Assembly (NCBI RefSeq): GCF_003255815.1
Contig: NC_037670.1
Coordinates: 33,593,489-33,657,488, forward strand
Length of the DNA stretch: 64,000 nt
DNA from: Theropithecus gelada
Taxonomy: Eukaryota > Chordata > Mammalia > Primates > Cercopithecidae
Direction of reading: 5' to 3'
Shown here: in pieces, positions 1-11,991 of the stretch
Numbering within the stretch: the stretch's first letter is position 1
How the letters are laid out: every line of letters starts with the position of its first letter
Notes under the pieces: generated by a model
What the model saw: the letters and a program-made list of their open reading frames with translations, nothing else
What the model was told of the DNA's origin: nothing
Databases searched by the model: none
Translations under genes and position numbers: made by a program

Positions 1-57
1 ATTAATTGTGCCACTGCACTCCAGCCTGGGTGACAGAGTGAAACCCTGTCTCGAAAA
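1..57 (+). mobile_element. Alu 3' end (cut by the window edge)
   Basis: The first bases match the right-monomer end of an Alu (gccactgcactccagcctgg) and stop at a short A-rich tail. Confidence 0.9.
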
Positions 58-352
58 ATGTAGAGGAAATCCCAGTAATATAAATAGAAAAAAAAGTAAT
101 TGTATATCAAATTGGTAACACAAATATTTCAAATAACTTTAAAGCTTCACACTGGGAAACATGTAAGCACAAAAAAAGGCAAATCTCAAATTCTGCTCAA
201 TCTGTTTATACTGTTAACAGTAATACTGATTGTAATTTTTTTTACTTTTTATACAGTGTGCCTTCACTTAAAATCATTGACAGGTTCTTGGAAACTGACT
301 TTAAGAGAAACAACCTACAGCAGGTCCTCAAACATTTTGTTCAACAGCCTTT

Positions 353-869
353 ATTTTTTATTATACTTTAAGTTCTAGGGTACATGTGCACAAGGTGCAA
401 GTTTGTTACATATGTATACATGTGCCATGTTGGTGTGCTGCACCCATTAACTTGTCATTTTTTTTTCTTTTTTTTTGAGATGTAGTTTCACTCTTGTAGC
501 CCAGGTTGGAGTGCAATGAATGGCATGATCTCAGCTCACTGCAACCTCCACCTCCTGAGTTCAAGCGATTCTCCTGCCGCAGCCTCCTGAGTAGCTGGGA
601 TTACAGGCTTACGCCACCATGCCCGGCTAATTTTTGTATTTTTAGTAGAGATGGGGTTTCACCATGTTGGCCAGGCTAGCCTTAAACTCCTGACCTAGGG
701 CGATCCACCCGCCTCGGCCTCCCAAAGTGCTGGGATTACAGGCGTGAACCACAGTGCCCAGCACCCGTCATTTACATTAGGTATATCTCCTAATGCTATC
801 CCTCCCCCTCCCCTCACCCCAGGACAGGCCCCAGTGTGTGATGTTCCCCACCCTGTGTCCAAGTGTTCT
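353..869 (-). mobile_element. 5'-truncated L1P 3' end with target-site duplication, split by an Alu
   Basis: The segment reads as the reverse complement of a primate L1 3'UTR (tacatatgtatacatgtgcc and the 'taatgctatccctccc' part). Flanks repeat: ttgttcaacagccttt on the left (about 337-352) and ttgttcaacatccttt on the right (about 870-885). The copy lacks all coding sequence. Confidence 0.85.
461..763 (-). mobile_element. Alu inside the L1P fragment
   Basis: A full-length antisense Alu starting in a T-run. The 7-bp duplication gtcattt flanks it at 454-460 and 767-773, dividing the L1 3'UTR. Confidence 0.93.
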
Positions 870-1525
870 TTGTTCAACATCCTTTCATTATAAAGTTGAT
901 GAGGAAAAAAACTGGTTTTATTATCCATCATTTCATGTTAAGTGAAAACTTACTGTGTATTATAGAATAAAGGAAACAATACGGAGCCGAAATTTTCCCT
1001 GTAAGTGATGAGAGATTAAACATAAACATATAAAAGAAGTGAAGACAAAAGCTCTATACTGTTAAATTTGGACTGGAAATACTACATAAACTCAGGATTT
1101 CTAATGTACTTTTTACTTTCATTTACTGAAGCCTGATATATATGAACTCATGATATAATGAACTCTTTATTTTATACACAGACGCATATATTTCCTAGCT
1201 CTGTCCACGGAAAAAGGCCTAGAAGGAATAATACTCCTTTAGCAGGTAGGCTTTCCAAAGTCCAACATATCTGCAAAAAAAAAACAGGAGTTTTAAAGAA
1301 ATGGGTGATTCCAAATCTTGAAACAACAGAGGTTAAAAAGTGAGATTATGGCAGCAGGACAGGAGCTGGCTTGAACGAGCTCTTCCTGGCCAAATCTGAA
1401 AAATGTCAACATCAACAAGAATAATGACTATTACTTATTCTAACAAGTTGAATCAGAAAAAATTAATCCATGAGTCCACAGTGATTCCAAACAGTGGGAG
1501 GGAAGGAAAAGAGAAAAGAAGAAAA

Positions 1526-1841
1526 GGCCAGGCATGGTGGCTCATGTCCGTAAACCCACCACCTTAGGAAGCTGAGGCAGGCAGATCCCTTGAGGTCAGG
1601 AGTTCAAGACCAGGATGGTCAACACGGTGAAAACCCATCACTAATAAAAATACAAAAATTAGCTAGGTGTGGTGGTGGGCACCTGTAGTCCTAGCTACTC
1701 GGGAGGCTGAGGCAGGAGAATCACATGAACCTGGGAGGTAGAGGTTGCAGTGAGCTGAGATCATGCCACCGCACCCCACACTCCAGCCTGGACAACAGAG
1801 TGAGACTCTGTTCCAAAAAAAATAAAAAAATAAAAAAGAGA
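1526..1841 (+). mobile_element. Alu
   Basis: Sense Alu from ggccaggcatggtggctc to an impure A/T-rich tail. The many substitutions suggest an older AluS or J. Confidence 0.93.
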
Positions 1842-2589
1842 GAGAAAGGAAGAACAATCCTTTTTAATGAGGAATACTGACTAATGCAAATAGAATAAAA
1901 GAATTAGAAAAATCATGATTTCGTAATCATGGTAATCACAGTAAAGGTCATCAACGTATTCTAAAAGATGCAGGAGTACTGGGGAATAGGATAATTATAA
2001 AGTGCCCAAGTAACACATCACAGACAACTAAGCAACACAGGGTGAAAAAACACTACTTTGAAAATGGAGCAATCTGGTACTTCCACCCACCTACATGGGA
2101 CAACACTGACACTGGACCTCCTGCCTCCCTAGGGGACACAGTATAAAGGACAACACCAGTGAATGTTTAAACTCAGTCTCCTCAACTCAAACATTTCCAG
2201 TTTACAGGAAATAAAGGGATGGAGAAATGACTTAAAGCCACGGGGAAGCAATCAGACAAATACTTAAAGTAAGACATTTATGAGAAATCTGGCCTGGATA
2301 CTTCAAAAAGTTATTGTCATTAAAACAATGAGAGCACTTTAGATTAAGAGACTAAACAGGTTTAATCAAATGCATTATATGATGACTGTATCCTCGTTTG
2401 AAAAAAAAAAGCATCTATGAAAGATGGAAAAATCAGAGTAACTTGAATAAAAACTAGATATAATATTCAGGATGTGTTAATATTCTCAGGCATAATAAAG
2501 ATAATAGTCATATGTAAGAATGCCTCTTTTTAGAAGATGCATGTTTAAACATTTAAGGATGAAGTGTCATAATATGGTAGCTTTCAAAC

Positions 2590-2850
2590 AATTCAGAAAA
2601 TAAAAGGAGAGGAAGAGAGCCAGAGAGAGGAATGACAGCCAGCAAGACAGCAGGACAGGAATGACAGTGACACCAAGGGGTGAGAGACCAAGATCAACCA
2701 AGTGGGGTTAAACAAAGACCAAGACTGACAGATGGAGACAGAGATTCGAAGACTGACAAGCCAACAGGTACAGACAGATGATCTGAGGTGGAGAGACAGA
2801 GGCAGAAAGACCAAGATAGAGAAATAAAGCAAATGTGGCAAAATGTCAAA
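2590..2850. repeat. Purine-rich GAGA/GACAGA-type low-complexity tract
   Basis: The plus strand is strongly biased to A and G with repeated 'agacag' and 'gagaga' words, which leaves the minus strand open for 87 codons. I treat that frame as a composition effect. The tract may be part of an older transposon spanning about 1850-2950 whose family I cannot name. Confidence 0.5.
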
Positions 2851-3109
2851 AATCAAAGAATCTACATGGAGAGTATACAGTTATTGTACCATTCATTTAA
2901 CTTTTCTGAAAGCTTGAAATTTTTAGAATGGGTGCTGACATGAAGCTCAAGAAAAAATGAACACACTTGAACTTGGCTCCCCATGAGACTGTAAGTAAGC
3001 GAGGATTATGTCTTACTCATTTCTGACGTCCTGGTACCAAGCACAACATTTAACATGTAGGGTGACCAGCAAACACTTATAGAAAGAATAGAGAACCACT
3101 TTTATTTAA

Positions 3110-3360
3110 AGTACAACTAATACATATTGAGCCCTGAACACATGCTGGACAGTACAAACAGCTTTCCATCCCTGATCTCATCAGATCCTTGCATCAACCC
3201 CGCGGTGGCTATTACTCTTATCCCACGTTAGTAATGGGGGAATGTGGGTACTGGAGGTTAAGCAATTGCCCCAGGCCACAAAGTTACCCAGTGGCCAGGC
3301 AAGCTTTCCAGTCGTTTGTCTCCAGAGCCTCCCTCTGACCTCAGTGCTATTGTGCAGTGA
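3110..3360 (-). repeat. MIR, antisense
   Basis: Diverged MIR core: 'tattgagccctgaacacatgc', 'ggaggttaagcaattgcccc' and a closing 'ccagagcctc' part in the order expected for a reversed MIR. Confidence 0.7.
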
Positions 3361-4065
3361 GTTCTCAGAATTTAAAATGTACATAAAATTTATCTCGGAC
3401 TTGTGTAAAATGCATGGTCCAGGGCCTTGGCGACAGCTCTGGGATAGACTAAGAAATGTCCACCTTTAAGGGGCACCCAAGATAACTATGATGCCAATGG
3501 GATACACACCACATTTCAAGAAAGGTTGCTCAAGGACAACACGGAATGACAGAGGGCAGGTTCCGGAAGGGTCACTGGGGTGCACTTTGGTAGAACAGCC
3601 AGTAAATTGGGACTAGTTGTGAACAGGTTTATTTTTAATAAAATATAATCTTCACCACAAAATGCAAATCACTAACAACAGATGAGGTCGTTTTACTTCT
3701 GTGCCATCATAACGGACAAAGGTAATGAAATAAAATGGTGTCTGAACACCTCAACCCTCAGCGTTTGTCAATATTCTGATCACTGATCACTTATAAGTTG
3801 GTATCAAAAACAATATTTGATACTTTCTAAAAGAAATACATTTTGGTAAATATTTTCCCGCAAAAAGCAAGGCTCCCTTCATTTCAGGGTTACCTCTGAG
3901 GTTAAAATGGTTATCAGAGATATGTGTATTTTCTAACTTCTGAATTAATCTTCCAGAAGAATAAACTCGAACCTTGTAAAGAAAGCTACATAGACAAGAG
4001 CTTCATAAGCCAAACACATGAACAGAAGTTGAATCCAAAGACTGTAATTACTAGTTTTAAAAGTC

Positions 4066-4364
4066 GGCCAGGCGCGGTGGCTCACGCCTGTAATCCCAGC
4101 ACTTTAGGAGGCTGAGGCAGGTGGATCATGAGGTCAGGAGATTGAGACCACCCTGGCTAACATGGCGAAACCCCGTCTCAACTAAAAATACAAAAAATTG
4201 GCCAGTCATGGTGGCCGGCACCTGTAGTACCAGCTACTGGGGAGGCTGAGGCAGGAGAATGGCGGGAACCCGGGAGGCGGAGCTTACAGTGAGCTGAGAT
4301 GGTGCCACTGCACTCCAGCCTGGGCAAAAGAGCGAGACTCCGCCTCAAAAAAAAAGAAAAACAA
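4066..4364 (+). mobile_element. Alu
   Basis: Full-length sense Alu beginning ggccaggcgcggtggctc, with an A-rich tail. Confidence 0.95.
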
Positions 4365-5916
4365 AGTCATGTTACTGGCTTATGCATTATGTACATTCAG
4401 TCCTTACAGTAAAAGCAATGCTAAATTTAGTGCTTAACCTCTAACATACTATAAAATTCAAAATAAATCCTAAAGTCAATACTATCAATTTCCACCAAAT
4501 AAATACACACTTTCTCTTCAAAGGTTCTATTAGACTCTGATAGAACTTCTTGTTGAGAAATACATTATTTAATGAATGCTAACTCACATCTCCCTTTGTC
4601 CCAACAGAGACTATAGAAGTGTCCTTTATTCCTTTATACATGATTATAATACTAACCCACTTTGCAAACATTTTAGAATAATTATTCTATTGTAATCAAA
4701 CCCCTTTTATCACATGCTGATCCATCCAGAGTCTATTATGCTACTACCCTCAGGACAAACTGCAAAAAGTTCCAAGATTTCTCTCTAGGAAAGCAAACAG
4801 CCAATAGCCAAAGACCAAACTGACTAGAATATAGGGCCCTCTGCCTGAATATTTTCAGACCAGGGCAATAAATACTGTGAATCTATTTATATGTTAAAGC
4901 CAACCAGTCATTCACTATGTGCAAATGGCTGTTTAATTATTAAACAAGCAATTTCCCTTAAATAGGTTTGTTATAATGTTTAGACTACAAAGACGAAGAA
5001 TACTGCTTGTCTACTGGCCATGTTACTTTCAAAAAGTAACATCTCAATGAGATTAAAATATACACAAATACCTGTTCACATTCCGTCCTCTGTATTCTCA
5101 ACTCTCCATGCTACTAAGTATAAACTTCTGACTGTAACTCTCCTAGTTTTCTGTTTACAAAAGACAAGATCCATAACATCACCCAACAACCAGGGTCCAA
5201 GTAAACTTCTTACCATAATAAATACCTTAAACGTCAAATTCTTTTACTTCTAGATGAGCCAGCTTTCTTATTCTTATTAGCTAATAAGCAGCACATCTTC
5301 TGTTTATGTTTACCTGAGAAAGACACCTACGCAGGACAGAAATTTGTAATGTACCCCTCACGCTGCAACTGGAGTTTGCCTATAGAAATCACTAGAACTG
5401 AGAGTAGTGTGGAGGACTGAGTAGGGAGTTCAAGGAAGATGAAACACAAACGAGTCACTCTGATAAAAAAACTCCAACATGACTTCTCTGCGGTTATTTT
5501 GGAAGTCAGACTGGCGCCTTTCTAGGTGCAGGAGACACTATCAGATGTCTGCTGTGCCTGCCCAGAAAGGAAGGTCTTGACTCTTCTATTTCGTTCTTGC
5601 TCTCTAGCCACAGAGGAGGATATCTGAGTGAATTAGGCCAGTAAGATGCTCTCCTTGGGAATTCAGAACTGACTAAAACAGTAGTCTCTGACTGGATTAG
5701 TCCCTGGACAGTGAAATTATTCAGGCACTGTGCCACAGTCACCCTTCCCATGTGCACTTAGTGGCACAAAAAGCCACTCTCGGGTATAGAGCGAAGAAGG
5801 TGCAGAGAGAAGTCCCTGGGTTCCCAGGAGTCTTCTACTTTTGTTCCCTGTTATTTATGAGGCCTGGCTCCATTCTCTGGCTTCTAAATGAGAGGTACCT
5901 ATCTCCCTACAACAAA

Positions 5917-5961
5917 CTCACTCACTCACTCATTCATTCATTCATTCATTCATTCATTCTT
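5917..5961. repeat. (CATT)n/(CACT)n tetranucleotide microsatellite
   Basis: Three CACT units pass into about seven CATT units, almost pure. Confidence 0.9.
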
Positions 5962-6216
5962 CACTCAAGAGTCTGTTTCTTGAAGCCAAAGAGTCCAAAT
6001 TAATGTAACAGTTAAACAGGATACTGACCACTCTGATTTTGGATTTCATAAAAACTGCTGAGAAACAAATATTACTTTGTATTGAAAATTAACCAGTAGT
6101 TATTCACTGGCCATATGAAAGAAACCTTACTATGATGACAAAAGCAATACACCAAACACAGAGTTTACAGTTTAGGCAGAGACATTAGGAAGGTCAATTA
6201 AGAAAGGGAAAATAGA

Positions 6217-6520
6217 GCCCAGGCGCGGTGGCTTATGTCTGTAATCCCAGCACTCTGGAAGGCTGAAGCGGAAGGATCACGAGGTCAGGAGATCGAGGCC
6301 ATCCTGGCTAACACGGTGAAACCCCGTCTCTACTAAAAATACAAAAAATTAGCTGGGCATGGTGGCGGGCGCCTATAATCCCAGCTACTCAGGAGGCTGA
6401 GGCAGGCGAATTGCTTGAACCTGGGAGGCGGAGGTTGCAGTGAGCCGAGATCATGCCACTGTACTCCAGCCTGGGCAACAGAGCAAGACTCCATCTCAAA
6501 AAATAAATAAATAGATAAAC
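6217..6520 (+). mobile_element. Alu
   Basis: Full-length sense Alu with an AAAT-patterned tail (aaataaataaatagataaa). Confidence 0.94.
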
Positions 6521-6569
6521 CAAATTAAAAAAATTTTTAAAAAAGGAGAAAACGGAAAATCAATAATAC

Positions 6570-6795
6570 TACGTAATGTTTATTGAGTAGTTACTATGTG
6601 CCAGGAATTGTTCTAAGTTCTTCAGATTAGTATTAACTCAATTAACTCCCCAAAATAAGCACCTAATCTATAAAGTAGGAACTAGTATTATCCTATTTTT
6701 TAGATGAAAAAAAAACAAGTCACAGAGAAATTAACCTGCCCAAAGTTACTAAGCATCTGATTCAGAGCCCACAATTTTAACCACTGTATCTGCCA
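6570..6795 (-). repeat. MIR, antisense
   Basis: Near full-length reversed MIR: 'tgtttattgagtagttac', 'tgtgccaggaattgttctaa', and the conserved 'cctgcccaaagttac' core. Confidence 0.85.
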
Positions 6796-7940
6796 CCTCT
6801 CTCCTAAGAAGGAAAGGCAGAGGAAGCAGTAAGTCCAAAGACAGCAAGGCTTCTTCATCCTAGCTATCTGAAATTTAGTAAAAATATCAATAATCTAGCA
6901 AACCAATGTCTGATTTGTATCAAGAAAATAACACCTGTGAGCCAAGAAACAGAGTTGTTCTAAAGGATGATAGCTACTCTCAAACATATTTGCTTAGTAT
7001 CCATTTATAAAATAAAGTTACGAAATAAACTAGAACAGTCTTGTTTCGCTTTTATTTTTATTTTTAGAGGAGTAAGAAAACTGGATAAACTCTACGAACT
7101 ACTATAAATTATAACTGGCAGACGGGAAAGAGCAAGAAGCAGAACTAAGAACTCCAGTAGTACAATTTTATGTAGATTTCATTCCACTGGCTTCACATAA
7201 CCTAACAGTGTAAACAGCATCTCTGTATTGCAGCACAGAATAATAACTGAAGCTCAAAATGCTATACTCCGTCTAAAGGCAGGTAAGGGTTTAATTCAAA
7301 ACTGAGTGAGAAAGAACACCAGTGTTTATTAAAGGTATTACTGATATACACTCCAAAAGTACTAAGTACTATAGAATTCAAAACTTTTCCTCCTTGGTTT
7401 TAACAATTTTAACTATTCAGCAATATCGTATCAGTTGTTTGTTTGTTTTAAACATCTCTCATGCCTCTATTTGTAAAACATCTGGTTCCTCCTTTATTTT
7501 TTATTTAGTCGTGCTTCATCTCTTTAATATAGTTATGATTTTTTATCTTTTTACATAAAGTATATGTACAATATATAAATAATAAATTTTTATTTTTCAA
7601 CTTCTCTTGGAGGCACAGTTTTTTTCCCCTAAATTGTTGCTGTTTAATTGCCATTCATAGCTAGAACGTTCATGCTTGAAAACTTGCCACAATCCCAACT
7701 TTAAACTTTCACCAGTTAACAAAGACACAAAATTGAATATTCAAGCAATGCTTTTACTACTTCTAGGCTGTTTCCTTGCTATCTTTAACCGTATCTTAGC
7801 TTTAGCTGGCCTGTACTATCACAGTTGTCCTCTTTCATACAATGCTTCCTTCCACCAACATAAAAATGAAACAGAGGAGTAAACTAATCAATTTTTCAGT
7901 TAATTTGTGTCTTGATGCTAGAATAGAAAATAAGATTCAG

Positions 7941-8240
7941 GGCGGGCATGGTGGCTCACGCCTGTAATCCCTTTGCGAGGCCAAGGCGGGCAGATCACGA
8001 GGTCAGGAGATCAAGACCATCCTGGCTCACACGGTGAAACCCCATCTCTACTAAAAATAAAAAAAATAAAAAAAATTAGCCGGGCACAGTGGTGGGCGCC
8101 TGTAGTCCCAGCTACTCGGGAGGCTGAGGCAGGAGAATGGCATGAACCCAGGAGGCAAAGCTTGCAGTGAGCCAAGATCGCACCACTGCACTCCAGCCTG
8201 GGTGACAGAGTGACTCCATTTCAAAAAAGAAAAAGAAAGG
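7941..8240 (+). mobile_element. Alu with target-site duplication
   Basis: Sense Alu flanked by aagattca at 7932-7939 and 8241-8248. It is antisense to BACH1 and lies about 470 bp downstream of exon 4, in inverted orientation to the Alus at 10061 and 11551. Confidence 0.94.
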
Positions 8241-8705
8241 AAGATTCAAAAGCAAGCACTGTTCTCACTTAGGATCTCATTAGATATTAATATTTTCAAT
8301 TCATATCACCATATCTTATCAGAATTTTTCCCTTAGATGAAAGATCCTGGTTGGTTGGTATCAACTAAAACAAGTTATTCAGGTCCACAGTTCATTTAAA
8401 TTAACATCTGGAATATTAGCTCCTATAGACACAAAACAGAGAAATTAAAGTGCTTTATAATTTCCTTATTCACAACCACTAATGATTAGGTAGACAATAA
8501 AGTCATTTTTAATTTGAAAACCTTTTAAAAAAAAAAAAAAAAACACATATCGTAGCATATCATGGTAAAAATGATAAAACGGTAATTGATACATATTAAA
8601 ATATGTTAATGAGCATTATATTTGACCCAGAAATTTAAAAACTATTTCCTTGACAAAAAAGAAAGTGGCAGAATTTAAATAGTAATAAGAAACTTGTACA
8701 CTTAC

Positions 8706-8912
8706 CAGCTTCTCAATTTCTGATTCAAGATTCTGTATACAGTCAAGTTTTCTCTTGCGACAGCGCTGTGCAGCAATTCTGTTTTTACTTCTTCTTCGAA
8801 TATCATGGATACAATCCAGCTGTTCTGGAGTAAGCTTGTGCATTTTCAACAAGGACTGAAAATCATTTCGAGAGAGTGAAATTATCCGTTGTGCATTGAA
8901 TGGCAGCTTTAC
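8706..8912 (-). CDS. BACH1: BACH1 coding exon 4: residues 524-592, CNC and basic DNA-binding region
   Basis: A 207-nt, 69-codon phase-0 exon. The acceptor reads TATTCTAG before GTAAAGCTG; the donor lies after AAGCTG with GTAAGTG. It begins VKLPFNAQRIISLS, carries the CNC region (about 530-560, including LTPEQLDCIHDIRRRSKNR) and the basic region (about 562-578, RRRSKNRIAAQRCRKRK). It ends within the first zipper heptads (LESEIEKL, residue 592). The basic region contacts MARE DNA. Cysteines 557 and 574, reported as redox-sensitive, are present. The remaining zipper and roughly 144 C-terminal residues must lie in a final exon beyond the left edge. Confidence 0.97.
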
Positions 8913-9839
8913 CTAGAATACGAAATAAATATTACTAATTATTGCTGTATTTTATAATTATACTCAAACCTAGGAAGATGAAAGTATACATCTAGGTTTT
9001 TCAGAGAACTTACTTTACATTAAAGAAAACATAGGCCTCTATTCCCAATTTCTATATAATCAATTATAATAAACACTGATAATCTAATTTGTATTTATGG
9101 TCTATTTCAAAAGACAAATACATTAAGCAGATTTTTTTTTTCAGCAAATCAAACATATTAACACAAATACTGACATATGTAAAATGTAAACACAATTTTA
9201 TTTTACTAAATAAACATTATTTTTACTTTTTTTTACTTTATTTTACTTTATTTTTGCATGTTAATACACACTTTTTACTCAACCCAAAAATAAAATCTAT
9301 TTTATTTTTTGAATGAAATGACTATGCAGCATTGGTTTTACGTTAGTATAATTATGCTACTAATTTCTACAGCATTTCAGAAAATTTATTTTTCTATCAA
9401 GAAAATGATAGCCTCACATAAATCACTCTAAAACATACATGTCTCTTGCCAATACAAAAAAAGTTAGAAAAGTTTTATGACTATGTTAAAGTCATTTCAA
9501 CATACTTAAATTTGGAAAAAAATCTTTTCTAAAACAAAATTGTGTGGGTTTAATTATATTATCAAAAATGTAAATGAAACACTGGTCAGTCTGGCAACCT
9601 ACTTAGCTTACCTTTTAAGCTTATAGATATTTGTTACATAAAACGTTTAAAAATTTTTAAAATGTTTTATTTTTAATATTCTCTTTGTAGTAATTCCAAA
9701 TGCTACATTTATAATGTCATAAAAGTCTATATATAACCCAAACATACATACTACTTCTTAATCACCAATCCATCTCCTTTCAAAGCCAAGATTTTTTTTT
9801 TTTTAAAGCCTCTTTCAAAAGCCATGTCATCTAACAGCT

Positions 9840-10860
9840 ACGAAACCAAAGAAAATGCCAAAGAATGGGATGCGGAGAAATTGGAATCATTGTACACCTG
9901 TGGGAGAATAGTGCAGCTGCCATGGAAAATGGTATGGAGGTTCCTCAAACCATTAAAAATCATAGCACTGTATGTCCCAGCAATCTTACTCCCGGGTATT
10001 TATCCAAAAGAATTGCAATCAGCATCTCAAAGGGCTATCTGCACTCATCTACACATATTCTTTTTTTTCGAGACAGGATCTCTGTCATGCAGGAGTACAG
10101 TGGTGCAATCACGGCTCACTGCAGCCTCAACCTCCTGGGCTCAAGCGATCCTCTCACCTCAGCTTCCTAAGTAGCTGGGGCTACAGGCACATGCCACCAT
10201 GACTGGCTGATTTTTGTATTTTTTGTAGAGACAGGATTTCACCATGTTGCCCAAGCTGATCTGAAACTCCTGGACTCAGGCAATCCACCCACCTCACCCT
10301 CCCAAGGTACTGGGATTACAGTCATGAGCCACTGTGCCCAGTCTGCACTCCCATCTATATTCATTACCGCATTATTCACAATAGCCACGATATGGAAACA
10401 ACCTAAATGTCCATGGATGGATGAATGGATAAAGAAAATGTGGTGTACATACATAAAGGAATACCATTCAGCCTGATAAAAAGAAGGAAATCCTGCCATT
10501 TGCTAAAATATGGAGAACCTGGAAGGCATCATGCTAAGTGAAATAAGCCAGACACAGAGGAGAGTAAATCCAACATGATTTCACTTATACAAAGTAGACA
10601 GAACAGTCAAACTCATAGAAACAGAGAGTAGAATGGTGGTTGCCAGGGTCTGGGAAGAGGGAAAAAAGGGGGAATTGCAATTGGATGGGTTAAGTTTCAG
10701 CTACAAAAGAATAAGTTACAGAGATCTGCTGTAGAATATCATGCTTATACTTAACAATACTGCATCATGCACTTAAAAATTTATTATAAGGGTAGATTCT
10801 GTGGTAAGTATTCTTATCACAATAAAAAAAAAATAAAGCCCAAGAAAGGGGAAAAAAATG
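9840..10860 (+). mobile_element. L1M 3' end (ORF2 tail plus 3'UTR), split by an Alu
   Basis: Old sense L1: 'cattattcacaatagccac', 'ccatggatggatgaatggat', 'gaaataagccagacacagag', 'gtagaatggtggttgccagg', ending in an A-rich stretch near 10840. Frames across it are decayed. Confidence 0.85.
10061..10342 (-). mobile_element. Alu inserted in L1M
   Basis: Antisense Alu beginning with a T-run. The L1 word around 'ctgcactc(c)atctacacat' is present on both sides, marking the target duplication and the split host element. Confidence 0.92.
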
Positions 10861-11550
10861 CAATGGATAAAATAGAAAAATAATTTTTAAAAAGAATGTA
10901 AATTGCGATTATAAAGAGAAAAGTCAACTATTGAAAGGCAAACAAAATCATATAAAACATAAAAACAAAAAAAAAGAAAAAACATTTTAAATAATATATT
11001 TTTGGAAGGAACAGTCCCTTATCATTATCGGACTTATAAGTAATATTTTACTGAAGGGAGCTAACAAATACAAACTTTTATGTACAGAATACACAAATCA
11101 AGCTTGTTTTGATCATACCAGCTACATGTAATTCATGCTAAATTAAGACACTCATCAATAGCTGAAATGGCCAAAGGAAAATTTAAAAATCAATGGCCAT
11201 GAAAAACTAGATCCAATAAACTTTACTCCACTAGAAGCCACATTCCTACAACTAATCACTGTTAAACCATTGCTCAGGGACATGTCCCAGGTCTAGAGGT
11301 TCTTGCTGGCAATGAGCAAGATTGAATATATGCTGCATTTTTCCGGGAGTTATCATGTAATGAGCATAGAATCATTATTCTTTTCCGTCTTGTGGCATGG
11401 CATTTGATTTAAACAATTAAATGGCCGACATGTGAACACAGCCAATGTGTGAACCTGCTTTATGGTTAATACATCTACTGGAAATAAACAAACACAGAAG
11501 TTCTTCAAACTTCATCTATCTCTTTTAGTATTTATCACAGTCTTTTTAAA

Positions 11551-11840
11551 ATTGTTTTTGAGACAGAGTCTTGCTCTGTCTCCTAGGCTGGAATGCAATG
11601 GCACAAACCTGGCTCACTGCAACCTCTGCCTCCCACATTCAAGTGCTTCTCCTGCCTCAGCCTCCCGAGTAGCTGGGATTACAGGCACAGGCACCCGTCG
11701 CCACGCCCAGCTAATTTTTGTAGAGATGGGGTTTCGCCATGTTGGCCAGGCTGGTCTCGAACTTCTGATTTCAGGTGATTCACCCTCTCCTTGGCTTCCC
11801 AAAGTGCTGGAATTACAGCTGTGAGCCACTGCGCCCAGCC
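11551..11840 (-). mobile_element. Alu with target-site duplication, close to the exon 3 donor
   Basis: Antisense Alu flanked by atcacagtctttttaaaatt on the left and a close copy (atcacacagtcttaaaatt) on the right. It ends 151 bp from the exon 3 boundary and is in the same sense as BACH1 transcription. Confidence 0.93.
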
Positions 11841-11991
11841 CCATCACACAGTCTTAAAATTAACTTTATATGAGTTTCCTCCCCACTCCCTGAACCTGAT
11901 CATATCCCTAACGATGCAAAGGGAGCTGATCCAGAGTAAATCCCAATTAATAGTTATTAAAACAATGAATTAAGAACATACTCCTGCTCAC

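Larger units (their letters stand above)
1..8705 (-). other. BACH1: BACH1 intron 4 (partial; last coding exon off the left edge)
   Basis: No further BACH1 exon was found between the exon 4 donor and position 1. None of the expected C-terminal residues appear, so the final exon is outside the window. The intron holds five full Alus, an Alu fragment, a truncated L1P with its own Alu, two MIRs and a CATT microsatellite, all listed separately. Stretches such as 1850-2580, 2860-3100, 3370-4060, 4370-5900 and 6800-7930 show no gene or repeat I can name; 1850-2950 may be an old transposon. Confidence 0.85.
8913..11991 (-). other. BACH1: BACH1 intron 3
   Basis: Lies between the donor at 11990-11991 and the acceptor at 8913-8914. 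It contains an AT-rich unassigned part (about 8930-9840), an L1M 3' end interrupted by an Alu (9840-10860), an AT-rich unassigned part (10860-11540) and another Alu about 150 bp from the exon 3 donor. Confidence 0.9.

Noticed and set aside
2593..2856. 87-codon minus-strand frame with signal-peptide-like hydrophobicity
   Set aside because: Complement of a purine-rich GAGA/GACAGA tract; the Leu/Ser/Cys bias is compositional.
11462..11847. Frames of 120 and 77 codons on opposite strands
   Set aside because: Alu-encoded translations; the 'LSPRLECNGTNLAHCNLCLP' type of peptide is the usual Alu product.
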